Shown here piece after piece: positions 16,717 through 25,490 of a stretch of DNA of 64,000 bases. The stretch spans positions 1 to 64,000 of the forward strand of contig NZ_JAHHPP010000379.1 in the NCBI RefSeq assembly GCF_024606265.1, read 5' to 3'. The stretch comes from Endozoicomonas sp. SESOKO1. GTDB lineage: Bacteria; Pseudomonadota; Gammaproteobacteria; Pseudomonadales; Endozoicomonadaceae. The position numbers and the translations under genes are program-made. Within the stretch, counting starts at the first letter, position 1; each line of letters starts with the position of its first letter. The notes under the pieces are model-generated. The model had not been told where the DNA came from. It made no database searches and saw nothing but the letters and a program-made list of their open reading frames with translations.

Positions 16717-18201
16717 ATGAGTGATGTTGAAGCGAACCAGGCTGAAACCAACTTCCCGGACGTGTTTGCCAACGGCGTTTTATTAACCCTTCAGGAAAAC
16801 CGGGGCCAGAGTAATGCGGATGACCTGAAGTCCCTGATCATCAATCTGGTTATTCAGTTCAGGGAAGGGCGCCTGAAATGGATGGGTAACCTGACTCATA
16901 CCATTAACGATGCCGTTGCCAACCTTGATGAGCTTGTTTCACGTCAGCTGTCTGCTGTTATGGCGAATCCCGGGTTTCGTAAACTGGAGGGAAGCTGGCT
17001 TGGCTTGCAAAAGCTGGTACGAAACTCAGAGCTTGGTACCAGCTTGAAGATAAAACTCTTTGATGCCTCCCAGGAAGAGTTGTTAACACAATTTGAGAAT
17101 GCGCCTGCTGTTGATCGTAGTCCACTGTTTAATAATTTCTATCAGCAGGAGTTCGGCACTGCCGGCGGTGAGCCTTATGGCTTACTGGTGGGCGATATGT
17201 ATTTCAGCTACAGCGATCAGGATATTACGCTGCTCCGTTATCTTGCGGAAGTCGCCGCCGCCAGCCACTGTCCTTTTATAGCGGCAGCCCCCTCTGAGAT
17301 GTTTGAATTGCCTTCATTTGTTGCCCTGGCGGAGGGCAGGCCTGTTGCCACAGGTTTTGATGACCCGCTTTACGGCGCCTGGAATGCGTTCAGAAGCTGT
17401 GACGATGCCCGGTTTGTGACATTGACCGTGCCCCGTGTATTGGCAAGGCTGCCATACGGCGCCGACACCAATCCGGTAACCCGGTTTAATTTTGAGGAAC
17501 TGACCCGCAGCAGGGAAGGTGTCTTGCAACTGGATCATGAACGGGACTTTGTCTGGACCAATGCCGCCTATGAGCTGGCTTTGAATATGACCAGGGCATT
17601 CAGCCAGTCAGGCTGGTGTACCGCCATTCGTGGCGTTGATAATGGTGGCAGGGTAGAGAACTTGCCCAACTTTACCTATCAATCGCTATCAGGTGACCGC
17701 CTGCAACTTTGTCCTGCTGAAGTCAATCTTACCGATGAGCGGGAAAAGGAACTCAGTGACCTCGGCTTCCTGCCGCTGGTTCATTACAAAGGGCAGAACT
17801 ATGCCGTGTTCCTGGGGGCTCAAACGACCCAGAAACCACAGACTTTTGTTGAGCCGGAAACCACGGCCAATGCCGCGATATCAGCCCGGCTGCCTTATGT
17901 GATGGCCAGCAGCCGGATTGCCCATTACCTGAAGGTGATGGGGCGGGACTTTATTGGTTCCAATTTGACCGCTGAAGATGTTGAAAAGCAACTTAAAAAC
18001 TGGATCGGCCAGTATACCAACCCCAATGCGGTAGGTAATGAAGCCAGGGCAAGGTGTCCACTCAGGGAGTCGCAGGTCTCGGTGATAGAACAAAAAGGCA
18101 GGCCCGGTAGTTATTTTGTGGTTGCCAACCTCAGGCCCTGGTTGCAAATGGAAGAGCTTACTGCGTCCCTGAGAACGGTGGCTGCCATACCCTCTTCGTA
18201 A
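16717..18201 (+). CDS. tssC: T6SS sheath large subunit TssC
   Basis: A 494-residue TssC (VipB/ImpC). Family features: INDAVANLDELVSRQLSAVM, FRKLEGSWLGLQKLV near residue 90, GTAGGEPYGLLVGDMYFSY near 150, and the C-terminal SRIAHYLKVMGRDFIG. It is followed by a second, shorter TssC-like gene whose ATG overlaps this stop (TAATG at 18199-18203). Confidence 0.96.
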   Translation: MSDVEANQAETNFPDVFANGVLLTLQENRGQSNADDLKSLIINLVIQFREGRLKWMGNLTHTINDAVANLDELVSRQLSAVMANPGFRKLEGSWLGLQKLVRNSELGTSLKIKLFDASQEELLTQFENAPAVDRSPLFNNFYQQEFGTAGGEPYGLLVGDMYFSYSDQDITLLRYLAEVAAASHCPFIAAAPSEMFELPSFVALAEGRPVATGFDDPLYGAWNAFRSCDDARFVTLTVPRVLARLPYGADTNPVTRFNFEELTRSREGVLQLDHERDFVWTNAAYELALNMTRAFSQSGWCTAIRGVDNGGRVENLPNFTYQSLSGDRLQLCPAEVNLTDEREKELSDLGFLPLVHYKGQNYAVFLGAQTTQKPQTFVEPETTANAAISARLPYVMASSRIAHYLKVMGRDFIGSNLTAEDVEKQLKNWIGQYTNPNAVGNEARARCPLRESQVSVIEQKGRPGSYFVVANLRPWLQMEELTASLRTVAAIPSS

Positions 18202-19460
18202 TGAATGCTATGGGAACACTGGAAATAAACCTCTTGCGTCTGGTTGCAGCGGTTGATGATCGGTTGCACCGCCAGACCCAGTGTGTGATTGACTCCGATG
18301 CCTTTAAAGAACTCAAGGCAACATGGACCGGTTTGCACTGGTTGACTCAGCAACAACAGGTTGGCGATGGCACCAAAGTAAAAGTCATGGATCTGTCGGA
18401 GGCTGAGTTAAGCGACAACTTGCGGTCGTCAGGTAGTCTGTCACAAACGCTGCTCTATCAGAAGGTTTACCGTGAAGGGCTGTGTACGCTGGGAGGGGAG
18501 CCTTTTGGTTTGTTGATGGCAGACTATCGTTTAGAGTTTTTCAACCAGATTCCTTCTGAACAGGCGGGGCTTGTCCGGAAGCTTTCTGAACTGGGGGAGC
18601 TGTCCCTCTGCCCGGTAGTTCTCGGCATGGGCAACCTGTGGCAATGTGACAACCCCTCGCTGTCCTGCTGTGCATCAAGGTTGGAAAGGGTGGGCGCATT
18701 TCCCGATTATGAGAGTTTCAGGGCAATCAGGGAACAAACGTCTGCCAGTTTTCTTGCCATTACCTGGCCTCGTTTTACTACGGGAATTGGCCGGAAGACT
18801 TACGACAGGACTTATCTGCCTCGCATTGGTCCTGTCTGGTGTCATAGTGGTTATGCGCTGCTGGCCCTGGTGATCAGGGAGTATGGTGAACATGGCTGGT
18901 TTTCCGGTTTGCAGGCCTGGGGCGAAGGGGTCAAGTGTGGGGCCATACTGCCACAGGCGCCGGATAAGCCAGGTACCATGGCTGAAATCCGGCTTACTGA
19001 ATTGCTTGAGTCGACCCTTGTCAGGCTGGGCATCATGCCTTTGGGCAGCGGCTGGCTTGACCATAGCTCGGGGTTTTTCTCCATGTCCATGACGGGTGTT
19101 CTCCCGGGCAAGGAGTACCGCCAGTTTCTGCCACCTTTACTGATTGTCTGTCGCTTTGGGCATTATCTGAAAGTAAAAATCCGTGAACGTGTAGGCTCGA
19201 CCAATCAGGTTGTGGAGTATACCAACTACCTGCAACGGTGGCTTGATCAATACTGCAGTCCCTCAGAAATCAGGGACTTGTCCCTGCTGGCGGTCTCTCC
19301 ACTTAAATGGGCAAAGATATCGGTTCAGGAGGTTGAAGATAAACCGGGAGCTTTTCTGGCAACCCTGGAACTGCTCCCGCACTTACCACCCGGATTTACC
19401 GTGGATGCATTAAGAATTCACTTGCAGCTGTCTGCGGATTCTGACGATTTTCTGCCCTAG
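18201..19460 (+). CDS. Second TssC-like sheath protein
   Basis: A 419-residue paralogue of TssC. It keeps LKATWTGLHWLTQQQQVGD, CTLGGEPFGLLMADYRLEF and, near the C-terminus, RFGHYLKVKIRERVGS, but lacks the N-terminal region of about 70 residues, including the segment that leads into sheath handshakes in TssC. Tandem TssC-like genes occur in some T6SS clusters; whether the second protein enters the sheath or ends it is not settled as far as I know. One-base overlap with tssC suggests coupled translation. Confidence 0.88.
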   Translation: MNAMGTLEINLLRLVAAVDDRLHRQTQCVIDSDAFKELKATWTGLHWLTQQQQVGDGTKVKVMDLSEAELSDNLRSSGSLSQTLLYQKVYREGLCTLGGEPFGLLMADYRLEFFNQIPSEQAGLVRKLSELGELSLCPVVLGMGNLWQCDNPSLSCCASRLERVGAFPDYESFRAIREQTSASFLAITWPRFTTGIGRKTYDRTYLPRIGPVWCHSGYALLALVIREYGEHGWFSGLQAWGEGVKCGAILPQAPDKPGTMAEIRLTELLESTLVRLGIMPLGSGWLDHSSGFFSMSMTGVLPGKEYRQFLPPLLIVCRFGHYLKVKIRERVGSTNQVVEYTNYLQRWLDQYCSPSEIRDLSLLAVSPLKWAKISVQEVEDKPGAFLATLELLPHLPPGFTVDALRIHLQLSADSDDFLP

Positions 19461-19488
19461 GACATCGCCAGGTAGCGTGGAGGAAATC

Positions 19489-19878
19489 ATGTTCGAAAAA
19501 TTCATTAATATGACCACTCAAGACGACGATGACAGTATTCGTGGCGGTGTCATTTACACCATAGTGACTCTGCTATCAACCCGGGCCCCATCCGGAAATT
19601 CAATCCTGTCTGGCCTTGCCGATTCCGGACTCAGGCAAACCGGGCTTGCCGGATTTGGCATACCCTGCTGTCAGACTCACCTGATCGATAACACCCGCCT
19701 GCGTCAAACGCTCTGGCAGCGAATTCTTATCTTTGAGCCTCGATTGGAGTGGGTGACGGTGCATGTGGATTATGGACAGAATGTACTGAGCTTTTTTATC
19801 GAAGGGGCGTTATCGGATCCTTACCAGCAGAATATTCAGTTCAGGGTCAGTTACCCATGCCATCTACACATAAGTTGA
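19489..19878 (+). CDS. tssE: T6SS baseplate protein TssE (gp25-like)
   Basis: A 129-residue gp25-like wedge protein. A GGAGGAA site 4 bases upstream picks the ATG at 19489 over a GTG at 19477. The fold is suggested by RLRQTLWQRILIFEPRLEWVTV and a final beta strand. The usual N-terminal RLxDP signature is not obvious, and the gp25 EPR motif is present as FEPRLEW. Its 3' end overlaps tssF by 22 bases. Confidence 0.88.
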   Translation: MFEKFINMTTQDDDDSIRGGVIYTIVTLLSTRAPSGNSILSGLADSGLRQTGLAGFGIPCCQTHLIDNTRLRQTLWQRILIFEPRLEWVTVHVDYGQNVLSFFIEGALSDPYQQNIQFRVSYPCHLHIS

Positions 19879-21626
19879 GTCTGCAGAACAGGCTTTATGA
19901 ACAGGAGTTACACAAACTCAGGGTTAAACTGCGGACGTTTGCCAGAGAACAGCCAGAGACAGCCGGTCAACTGGATTTGAACGAGGGCACCCCATCAGAT
20001 CCGGACATATCCCGTCTTCTGGAGGGGGTTGCCTGGCTTTGTACTGAACTCCAGATTCGCCTGGATGATGGTTATGAGTCCGTCTGTCGGCAGATTTTCC
20101 AGCTGTTCTATTCGGATTTTCTCAAGCCGGTCCCTGCGCTGGGTATTCTGAAATTTGCTACAGGCTCATTAAAAGAGGCAACAACACTTGATAAAGGATC
20201 TGCCTTTGAACTTGGGGATAAACAGGGTAAATATCAGTTCCAGACCTGCAGAAACCAATACCTGATGCCGGTCAGCATCAACAGTATTGAAAGCCTTTCA
20301 GCGCCTTTCCCTGAAGATATTATGGAACGGTTTCCGGAGGTACGCTCAGCACTGAAAGTTGCCATTGCCAGCAATGATCCTGCCACCGGTCTGGGGGAAT
20401 ACCTTGATCAGGGAATAGAGTTTTACGCAAACCCCAGTGCGTTAAGGGCCGATGAATTCCTCGACACCCTGGTCAGTTCATTGAAGCACATCCTGGTTTG
20501 CTTTGATAAACAGGTGATCACCCTGCCAGTGGAGCGGTTATCCTGGCCGATGTTTCGTGGGGATTGTCGTATATTACCAACGGATCCCGGGCTTTGTGAC
20601 AGTCATCTGCTGCTGATGAACTTTTTCCAGGCTCCTGAACTATTCCGCTTCCTCCATCTTGATTTCACCGGTTTTACGGAAAAAATCAGCAGTACAACAC
20701 TGGATATCCTCTGGTTACTGGAAGATGAGATTGGGCACAGTACGGATAATATTGGACTGGACCATCTCCTGCTGGGTTGTACACCGGTGGTTAACCTCTA
20801 TGAGGGTTATACCAATCCGGTCAAAATCAACCATGAAACCCATGATACACCGCTGTCCATGGGACCTCTGAACCAGCATGCACGGATACGGGAAATACTT
20901 TCAGTCACCGATATCACCGAGCCGGAACAGCCTGTTGAATTATCAGCGCTGTTTCATTCCTCCTTTGAACAGGCCCGTTCAGACATCAGCTGGCAGTTCA
21001 GCAGGGATCACGATACCGACTATCTACAGTTCATGAACACTGGAGAACATAATTGTCCGGACAGGAAATTAGTGGCAGTAAGATGTCTTTGTTATGACCC
21101 GCAGGCCAGCCAGTTACCGGTTACGGCAAAAGTCAAGGCGATCAATGTGTCTTTGCCTTGCAGCATTCGCTTGTTAAATGGTACTTCCAGGGTGTGTGTG
21201 GATGGTTTGCTGTCTGCGGGAGCAAGCTGGGATTTACTCTCGGCCTTACAGCTTAATATACGCAGTTTCAGAACCCATAGGAATGAGGCCAATAAATTAC
21301 GACGGCTGCTTGAATTATTTATCCAGCCGGGTTCGGGTAATTTTGGTCATATCTTGCGGAGTATTGAGTCGCTGGAAGTCTCACATGACCTTCAGCCAAC
21401 TATTGTCGATAACCGCTATTTTGTCAGCCAGGGCTGTTGTTTTCATATTACCCTGAACAGCCCGGAATCAACGGCACTTCCAGCAGTGCTACTGCTGAAC
21501 CTGCTTTGCCATGTGCTGAACTTCTGGCGCCCGATGGGTACCCATAGTCGTATGGTAGCGCAGGTAAAGTCAGGTGCTGACAGCGGGATAAAGACCCTGA
21601 GTTTCCCGGTGCTGACTGATGACTGA
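19857..21626 (+). CDS. tssF: T6SS baseplate protein TssF
   Basis: A 589-residue baseplate wedge protein. The start at 19857 (MPSTHKLSLQNRLYEQEL) matches the family N-terminus; the longer reading frame before it is only the shadow of tssE. Hallmarks: DPDISRLLEGVAWLCTELQ near residue 45, a SDFLKPVPALGILKF segment and the late FWRPMGTHSRMV. It overlaps tssE and tssG, so the three baseplate proteins are tightly co-expressed. Confidence 0.94.
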   Translation: MPSTHKLSLQNRLYEQELHKLRVKLRTFAREQPETAGQLDLNEGTPSDPDISRLLEGVAWLCTELQIRLDDGYESVCRQIFQLFYSDFLKPVPALGILKFATGSLKEATTLDKGSAFELGDKQGKYQFQTCRNQYLMPVSINSIESLSAPFPEDIMERFPEVRSALKVAIASNDPATGLGEYLDQGIEFYANPSALRADEFLDTLVSSLKHILVCFDKQVITLPVERLSWPMFRGDCRILPTDPGLCDSHLLLMNFFQAPELFRFLHLDFTGFTEKISSTTLDILWLLEDEIGHSTDNIGLDHLLLGCTPVVNLYEGYTNPVKINHETHDTPLSMGPLNQHARIREILSVTDITEPEQPVELSALFHSSFEQARSDISWQFSRDHDTDYLQFMNTGEHNCPDRKLVAVRCLCYDPQASQLPVTAKVKAINVSLPCSIRLLNGTSRVCVDGLLSAGASWDLLSALQLNIRSFRTHRNEANKLRRLLELFIQPGSGNFGHILRSIESLEVSHDLQPTIVDNRYFVSQGCCFHITLNSPESTALPAVLLLNLLCHVLNFWRPMGTHSRMVAQVKSGADSGIKTLSFPVLTDD

Positions 21627-22554
21627 CACGATCAAAACCGCACTTTTCAACCATTCAGGAAGATTTGAGTTTCGACAGGTTCTGAGGATGCTGCTTGCTA
21701 TCGATGGCAAGCTACCGGGAATAGTAACCTCTTTGTATGGGCATCAGTCTGATCAGGAAGTATTGGCGTTGGATACCACTGACAACGAGACCGTTGTGAT
21801 GGCAAACCTGCCCTGTCTGACTGGCCCTGAAGGCATAATGCCTCATTACTTTCAAGATGCATTAAGACAGGTTCATATTGAGCAACAATCTGGTCTTTTT
21901 TACTTTATTGAATTATTCAACCGTACAATCCTTGAAAAACGCTTTTCGATAGATCAATACGCATCACTGCCCATGATGCTTGAGCGCATCCATCAGCTCG
22001 GCAAGTGGCCCCGGGCATTTTTAGACATCAACGGGTTATCTCAATCCTCCGACAGTGTATTCACCAACCTTGCTTTATTACGATTCCATTCGATCCTGAA
22101 AGTAAAGACTACTTATATTGGTGACCTGGAGAGAATGATGTCGTTCTATTTTAATTTACCGATTAAAGTTCGTTGGGGGCATTTGTCACATCATACGTTA
22201 AATAAAGAGCAGTGCTGGTGCCTCGGTTTCAAGACCAGCAATTCTCTTGGCAGGGGATTGATACTGGGAAGGCAGATTATAACCAATGATATGTCATGTA
22301 CGATACATGTCAGCGTTAACAGCAGAGACCTTTGGCAAAAGCTGAATGCAAAGAATACAATAGATAGTCTATACAGCTACGGATATCTGCTGCTGAATTG
22401 TACGACCTTAAAATGTTACGCAGAAATACCCGGTGACCTTCTAGAGGCTCCTGTGCTATCCGCAGGCAGAATACGTTTGGGGCAATATCAGGTTCTGGGT
22501 CCACAGTCTTGCGATAAGAAAAAGGTTCAGGTGCTTTTGTCAAAAATTGAGTGA
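21619..22554 (+). CDS. tssG: T6SS baseplate protein TssG
   Basis: A 311-residue TssG. FNHSGRFEFRQVLRMLL near the N-terminus matches the family (F-x-F-Q-x-V-R-L-L), followed by ANLPCLTGPEGIMPHYF and a late RGLILGRQII segment. Its start overlaps the tssF stop by 8 bases. It ends the rightward arm; no clpV or tssH follows, and the next genes are of a different kind and point the other way. Confidence 0.93.
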   Translation: MTDTIKTALFNHSGRFEFRQVLRMLLAIDGKLPGIVTSLYGHQSDQEVLALDTTDNETVVMANLPCLTGPEGIMPHYFQDALRQVHIEQQSGLFYFIELFNRTILEKRFSIDQYASLPMMLERIHQLGKWPRAFLDINGLSQSSDSVFTNLALLRFHSILKVKTTYIGDLERMMSFYFNLPIKVRWGHLSHHTLNKEQCWCLGFKTSNSLGRGLILGRQIITNDMSCTIHVSVNSRDLWQKLNAKNTIDSLYSYGYLLLNCTTLKCYAEIPGDLLEAPVLSAGRIRLGQYQVLGPQSCDKKKVQVLLSKIE

Positions 22555-22782
22555 TTTGATTTTATCGATTGGATAAACTCTATAAGCCGGATAGAGTATG
22601 GCCCGTTTAAAATTATATATTTCATTGTTTAATAGTGTCCTCGAACTGGAAAAATCAATGCCAGATATTTTCACAGGTTGCGTGAGTTTAAGACCATCCA
22701 GCATGATTGGTTGTAATTTCTGTACAGTTTTTCGTACGCGTTTAATGAATTGTCTTATAACTGTAAATGCCGGATCTTGCAT
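22540..22782 (-). CDS. Small hypothetical protein
   Basis: An 80-residue basic protein (MQDPAFTVIRQFIKRVRK...) that I do not recognise. A GAAGGTG sequence 8 bases before the ATG is a fair ribosome-binding site. It overlaps the 3' end of tssG by 15 bases on the opposite strand and sits after the repeat protein at 22870, in the place where the parallel operon at 34217 has a second gene. It may be a real operon member or a decayed remnant. Confidence 0.4.
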   Translation of the reverse strand: MQDPAFTVIRQFIKRVRKTVQKLQPIMLDGLKLTQPVKISGIDFSSSRTLLNNEIYNFKRAILYPAYRVYPIDKIKSLNF

Positions 22783-22869
22783 AGGATTATCACCTTCAAT
22801 AGTTTATCTTTTACTCAGGGTGAAATGGGTTCGGTCAGGGTTATCAATACTTCTTCAGGCAGGCGGTTA

Positions 22870-23877
22870 TCAAGTTGGTGGGAAGTGGGCCGAACCATCA
22901 GCAAGCATGGCTTCATCTCTGGCTGCCTGACTAGCCGCTCTACCAGCTGCTTGAGCAGTTGCTTTGGCTTGATCAATTATATCTGAAGATACTAACTCCT
23001 TCAGCTTATCTTTGTGAGCATGGTTGTATGCCTTTGTGTAAGCACTGTAGGAAGCCCTCTTGCCAGTAATATTTTCAGCTGATTGACCAGCTAATTTACC
23101 AGCCGTTTGAGCAGCTTCTTTTATCTGTTCAAATATATCTTCTGAAACCAATTCTTTCAGTTTATCATGGTATGCATAATGGTAAGCATTTTGGTAAGCC
23201 ACCCTTTCATTTTTTTTGGCTTTATCAAATGTATCTGATTTTTTTGTTAACTTTTTGGGCGCCGACTCAAAGCCTGAGTGTTCAGAATATGATCTTTTCA
23301 GAGAGTTAACGACATTACCTCTGTTGGTTGAAACAGGGGCTGCAGATTCTATTTGAACTTGCTTTTGTGTACCTTTATTCAATACGTTAACTGGATGTGA
23401 TGATTGAGATGAAAAAGTAACAGATGAAAGCTCTGAGGGTGATTGCTGAACTTTTGTTTGATAATTTGTTGAGGTTGAATCTGTGAGTGTAATATTATCA
23501 TCAATAGGTTTATTAGCGAGATCAGGCAATAGCTGGTCATCAAAAATTGAGAAATTCTTATCAAAAATTGAGGAATCATCATCAAGAATTGATTGTGGTA
23601 TGTCAGGTAAATCTATTGCAAAGTTGTCTGATGAAGCTACCTGTTTTTGATAGGCACTATTTAATTCCTTAAATTCAATGGATGGTTCGGTGATAATCTC
23701 GTTTATATCCGGCTGGTTGAGATAAACAGGAAAAGAAGCATGTAATGTCTTGACAGACATACCTTGAAATTTCGTCGGCTTTTCCTTGTTCCTACTATGA
23801 TATGTTCGTTCCAGTGAACTTGTACAAAGCTCAGAAAAAGCAATATCGAAGGCAGGTGATTTATTAGATCGATTCAT
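22870..23877 (-). CDS. Modular repeat protein, family A (copy 1), frameshifted tail
   Basis: About 335 residues, family unknown. The ATG at 23877 sits in the same AATTCAATG context as its relatives. N-terminal blocks are shared with the gene at 23888 (SSVTFSSQ, a LNKGTQ segment, GNVVNSLKRSYSE). The C-terminal third has at least three helical repeats with core KLKELVSxDIxxQAKxxAxxAG separated by YxxAYxxAY stretches. The frame stops at 22870, but one frame over it continues as LPEEVLITLTEPISP to a stop at 22815, matching the tail TEEIFSIPIEPVSP of the gene at 34217. A frameshift has therefore probably removed a conserved tail. It follows gene 23888 by 10 bases, so it is the second gene of the operon. 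Confidence 0.65.
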   Translation of the reverse strand: MNRSNKSPAFDIAFSELCTSSLERTYHSRNKEKPTKFQGMSVKTLHASFPVYLNQPDINEIITEPSIEFKELNSAYQKQVASSDNFAIDLPDIPQSILDDDSSIFDKNFSIFDDQLLPDLANKPIDDNITLTDSTSTNYQTKVQQSPSELSSVTFSSQSSHPVNVLNKGTQKQVQIESAAPVSTNRGNVVNSLKRSYSEHSGFESAPKKLTKKSDTFDKAKKNERVAYQNAYHYAYHDKLKELVSEDIFEQIKEAAQTAGKLAGQSAENITGKRASYSAYTKAYNHAHKDKLKELVSSDIIDQAKATAQAAGRAASQAARDEAMLADGSAHFPPT

Positions 23878-23887
23878 TGAATTCTGG

Positions 23888-25039
23888 TTAGGAGAAGGAT
23901 GGTACCTTATCAAAAGGTGCTTTAATGCCCATGATTCTGTAGCTGGCTGCTTGACCAGCTGCTTTAGCTTGTTCAAATATATCTGAAGATACCAGGGCTT
24001 TCAGTTCATCATTGTAAGCCTTCCCGTAAACCTTTTTCTCAGTGGCTCGAACAGCAGCTTTCCCAGCTGCCTGGCCAGCAGTTCTGGCTTTCTCAAATAT
24101 ATCGGATGATACTAATTCTTTCAGTTTATCATCGTGAGCCTTGTGGTAAGCACTCTGGTAACCCTTCCTGTAAGTCTTTTTCCTGGCTACTCGAACAGCT
24201 AATCGACCAGCTACTCGACCAGCTGTTTTAGCTTGTTCAAATATATCGAATGATACTAATTCGCTCAGTTTAGTATGGTAAGCAGATTGATAAGCATTTT
24301 GATAAGTATTCCTGTAAGCCTTTTTACGAGCTGCTATACCCGCTGCTTTGGCTCGAATAAATATATCCTGGGATATTAATTCCTGCAGTTTATCTTTGTA
24401 AGCCTTCAGGTAAGCTTTTTGATCATCAGTTTTCTCAGCTGCCGTGATTTTAGCTTGCTTAGCTATATCTACTTCAGAATCTACTTCAGAAAATGTCCTT
24501 TTCAAAGATTGAACGACATTGCCACAGTTAGTTGAAACAGTGGCAGCAGTATCTATTGGTGCTTGCTGTAATGTGTCTTTATTCAACGGGTGAAACGTAG
24601 TAGCTGGTTGTGATGATGGCTGAGAAGAAAAAGTAATTGATGAGGGCCCCGAGGGTAGTTGCTCAAATTGCTGAGGTTTTGTTGAGGTGGGTACCGTGTA
24701 CGAAATATTATCATTAGCCGGTTGACAGGAGACGCTACAAGGTACAATTGCATCAAGATCTTTTTGTGAATAAAACCCAGGAAACACTAAATTATTTTCA
24801 GTGGGGAGACATTGAGAAATAAAAAAAACATTCAGCTCGCGTGAAGGGCTGTGAATATCCTGACAGGTAGCTTGCTGATTTAAATGTCCGGAATGGGGTG
24901 GGTTAAATGACCGTACAGAATATCCAAGCCTGCTCAAGTGTGGACTTGAGGCTACTGTCGGTAAAATGGAGCTATTTTGAAACTCCTGAAAGCAGGGAAA
25001 TCCGGAAGTGAGGTTTGGGTCAAAATTAAATCTGTCCAT
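23888..25039 (-). CDS. Modular repeat protein, family A (copy 2)
   Basis: About 383 residues, family unknown. I take the ATG at 25039 (MDRFNFDPN) because its AATTCAATG context recurs in the family; 25051 is also possible. Residues 1-175 are polar and disordered-looking and carry the shared blocks FYSQKDLDAIVPC, SITFSSQPS and PLNKDT. From about residue 195 there are four alanine- and lysine-rich repeats of 40-48 residues: KLxELVSxDIFEQAKxAGxxAG followed by YRxxYQxAYxxAY. A sigma-E-like element lies at 25068-25096. No signal peptide or catalytic motif is visible. An effector role is inference. Confidence 0.65.
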   Translation of the reverse strand: MDRFNFDPNLTSGFPCFQEFQNSSILPTVASSPHLSRLGYSVRSFNPPHSGHLNQQATCQDIHSPSRELNVFFISQCLPTENNLVFPGFYSQKDLDAIVPCSVSCQPANDNISYTVPTSTKPQQFEQLPSGPSSITFSSQPSSQPATTFHPLNKDTLQQAPIDTAATVSTNCGNVVQSLKRTFSEVDSEVDIAKQAKITAAEKTDDQKAYLKAYKDKLQELISQDIFIRAKAAGIAARKKAYRNTYQNAYQSAYHTKLSELVSFDIFEQAKTAGRVAGRLAVRVARKKTYRKGYQSAYHKAHDDKLKELVSSDIFEKARTAGQAAGKAAVRATEKKVYGKAYNDELKALVSSDIFEQAKAAGQAASYRIMGIKAPFDKVPSFS

Positions 25040-25067
25040 TGAATTATTCAATTGGTGATATATGGAT

Positions 25068-25096
25068 CTGAGACCACCATATCTTATAAAAGTTCA
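25068..25096 (-). promoter_or_regulatory. Sigma-E-like promoter element (copy 2)
   Basis: Minus strand: TGAACTT (25096-25090), 16 bases starting TTATAAGA and ending GGTGG, then TCTCAG (25073-25068). The leader to the ATG at 25039 is about 22 bases and has no Shine-Dalgarno sequence. Confidence 0.65.
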
Positions 25097-25465
25097 TTGC
25101 TCAGAAACTGAAAAATATTTGGCCATGGCATCTTTGCTTTTTTTTGGATGTGTGTCTTTATTCAACAGGCCATTCATAGCAATTTCAGGCGATAATAGCT
25201 GGAATGGCTGAGCTATTTTTTGACAATTTGTTGAGGTTGAATCCTTACGTGCAAAATCATCTTCAGAAGGTTCACTGGTATAACCATCTGGTACAATAAC
25301 ATCAAGCTTTTCTTGTAAATAAAATTCAGGAAACGGCGATTCATTTTCAGTGGTTAGTAACTGAGAAATTGAATAATCATCCAGTGAGCGGGTAAGTGGG
25401 GGCTGATTTGGTACTCCCTTTAAATTTCTTCCCGGCCCTGTCGACAGGAAAGTGTGGGCAAATTT
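25094..25465 (-). pseudogene. Decayed family A gene
   Basis: An open minus-strand frame of 124 codons with no usable start. It reads PGRNLKGVPN, then RSLDDYSISQLLTTENE, FYLQEKLDVIVPD, STSTNCQKIAQ and LLNKDT before a stop at 25094. These match, in order, the N-terminal blocks of the proteins at 34217 and 23888 (for example FYSQEVLDEIAPC and PLNKDT). The 5' end, an internal stretch and the whole repeat domain are missing. It lies directly upstream of copy 2, as expected from tandem duplication and decay. Confidence 0.75.
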
Positions 25466-25490
25466 CTATTGTTTAAAGGATATAAAAGCT

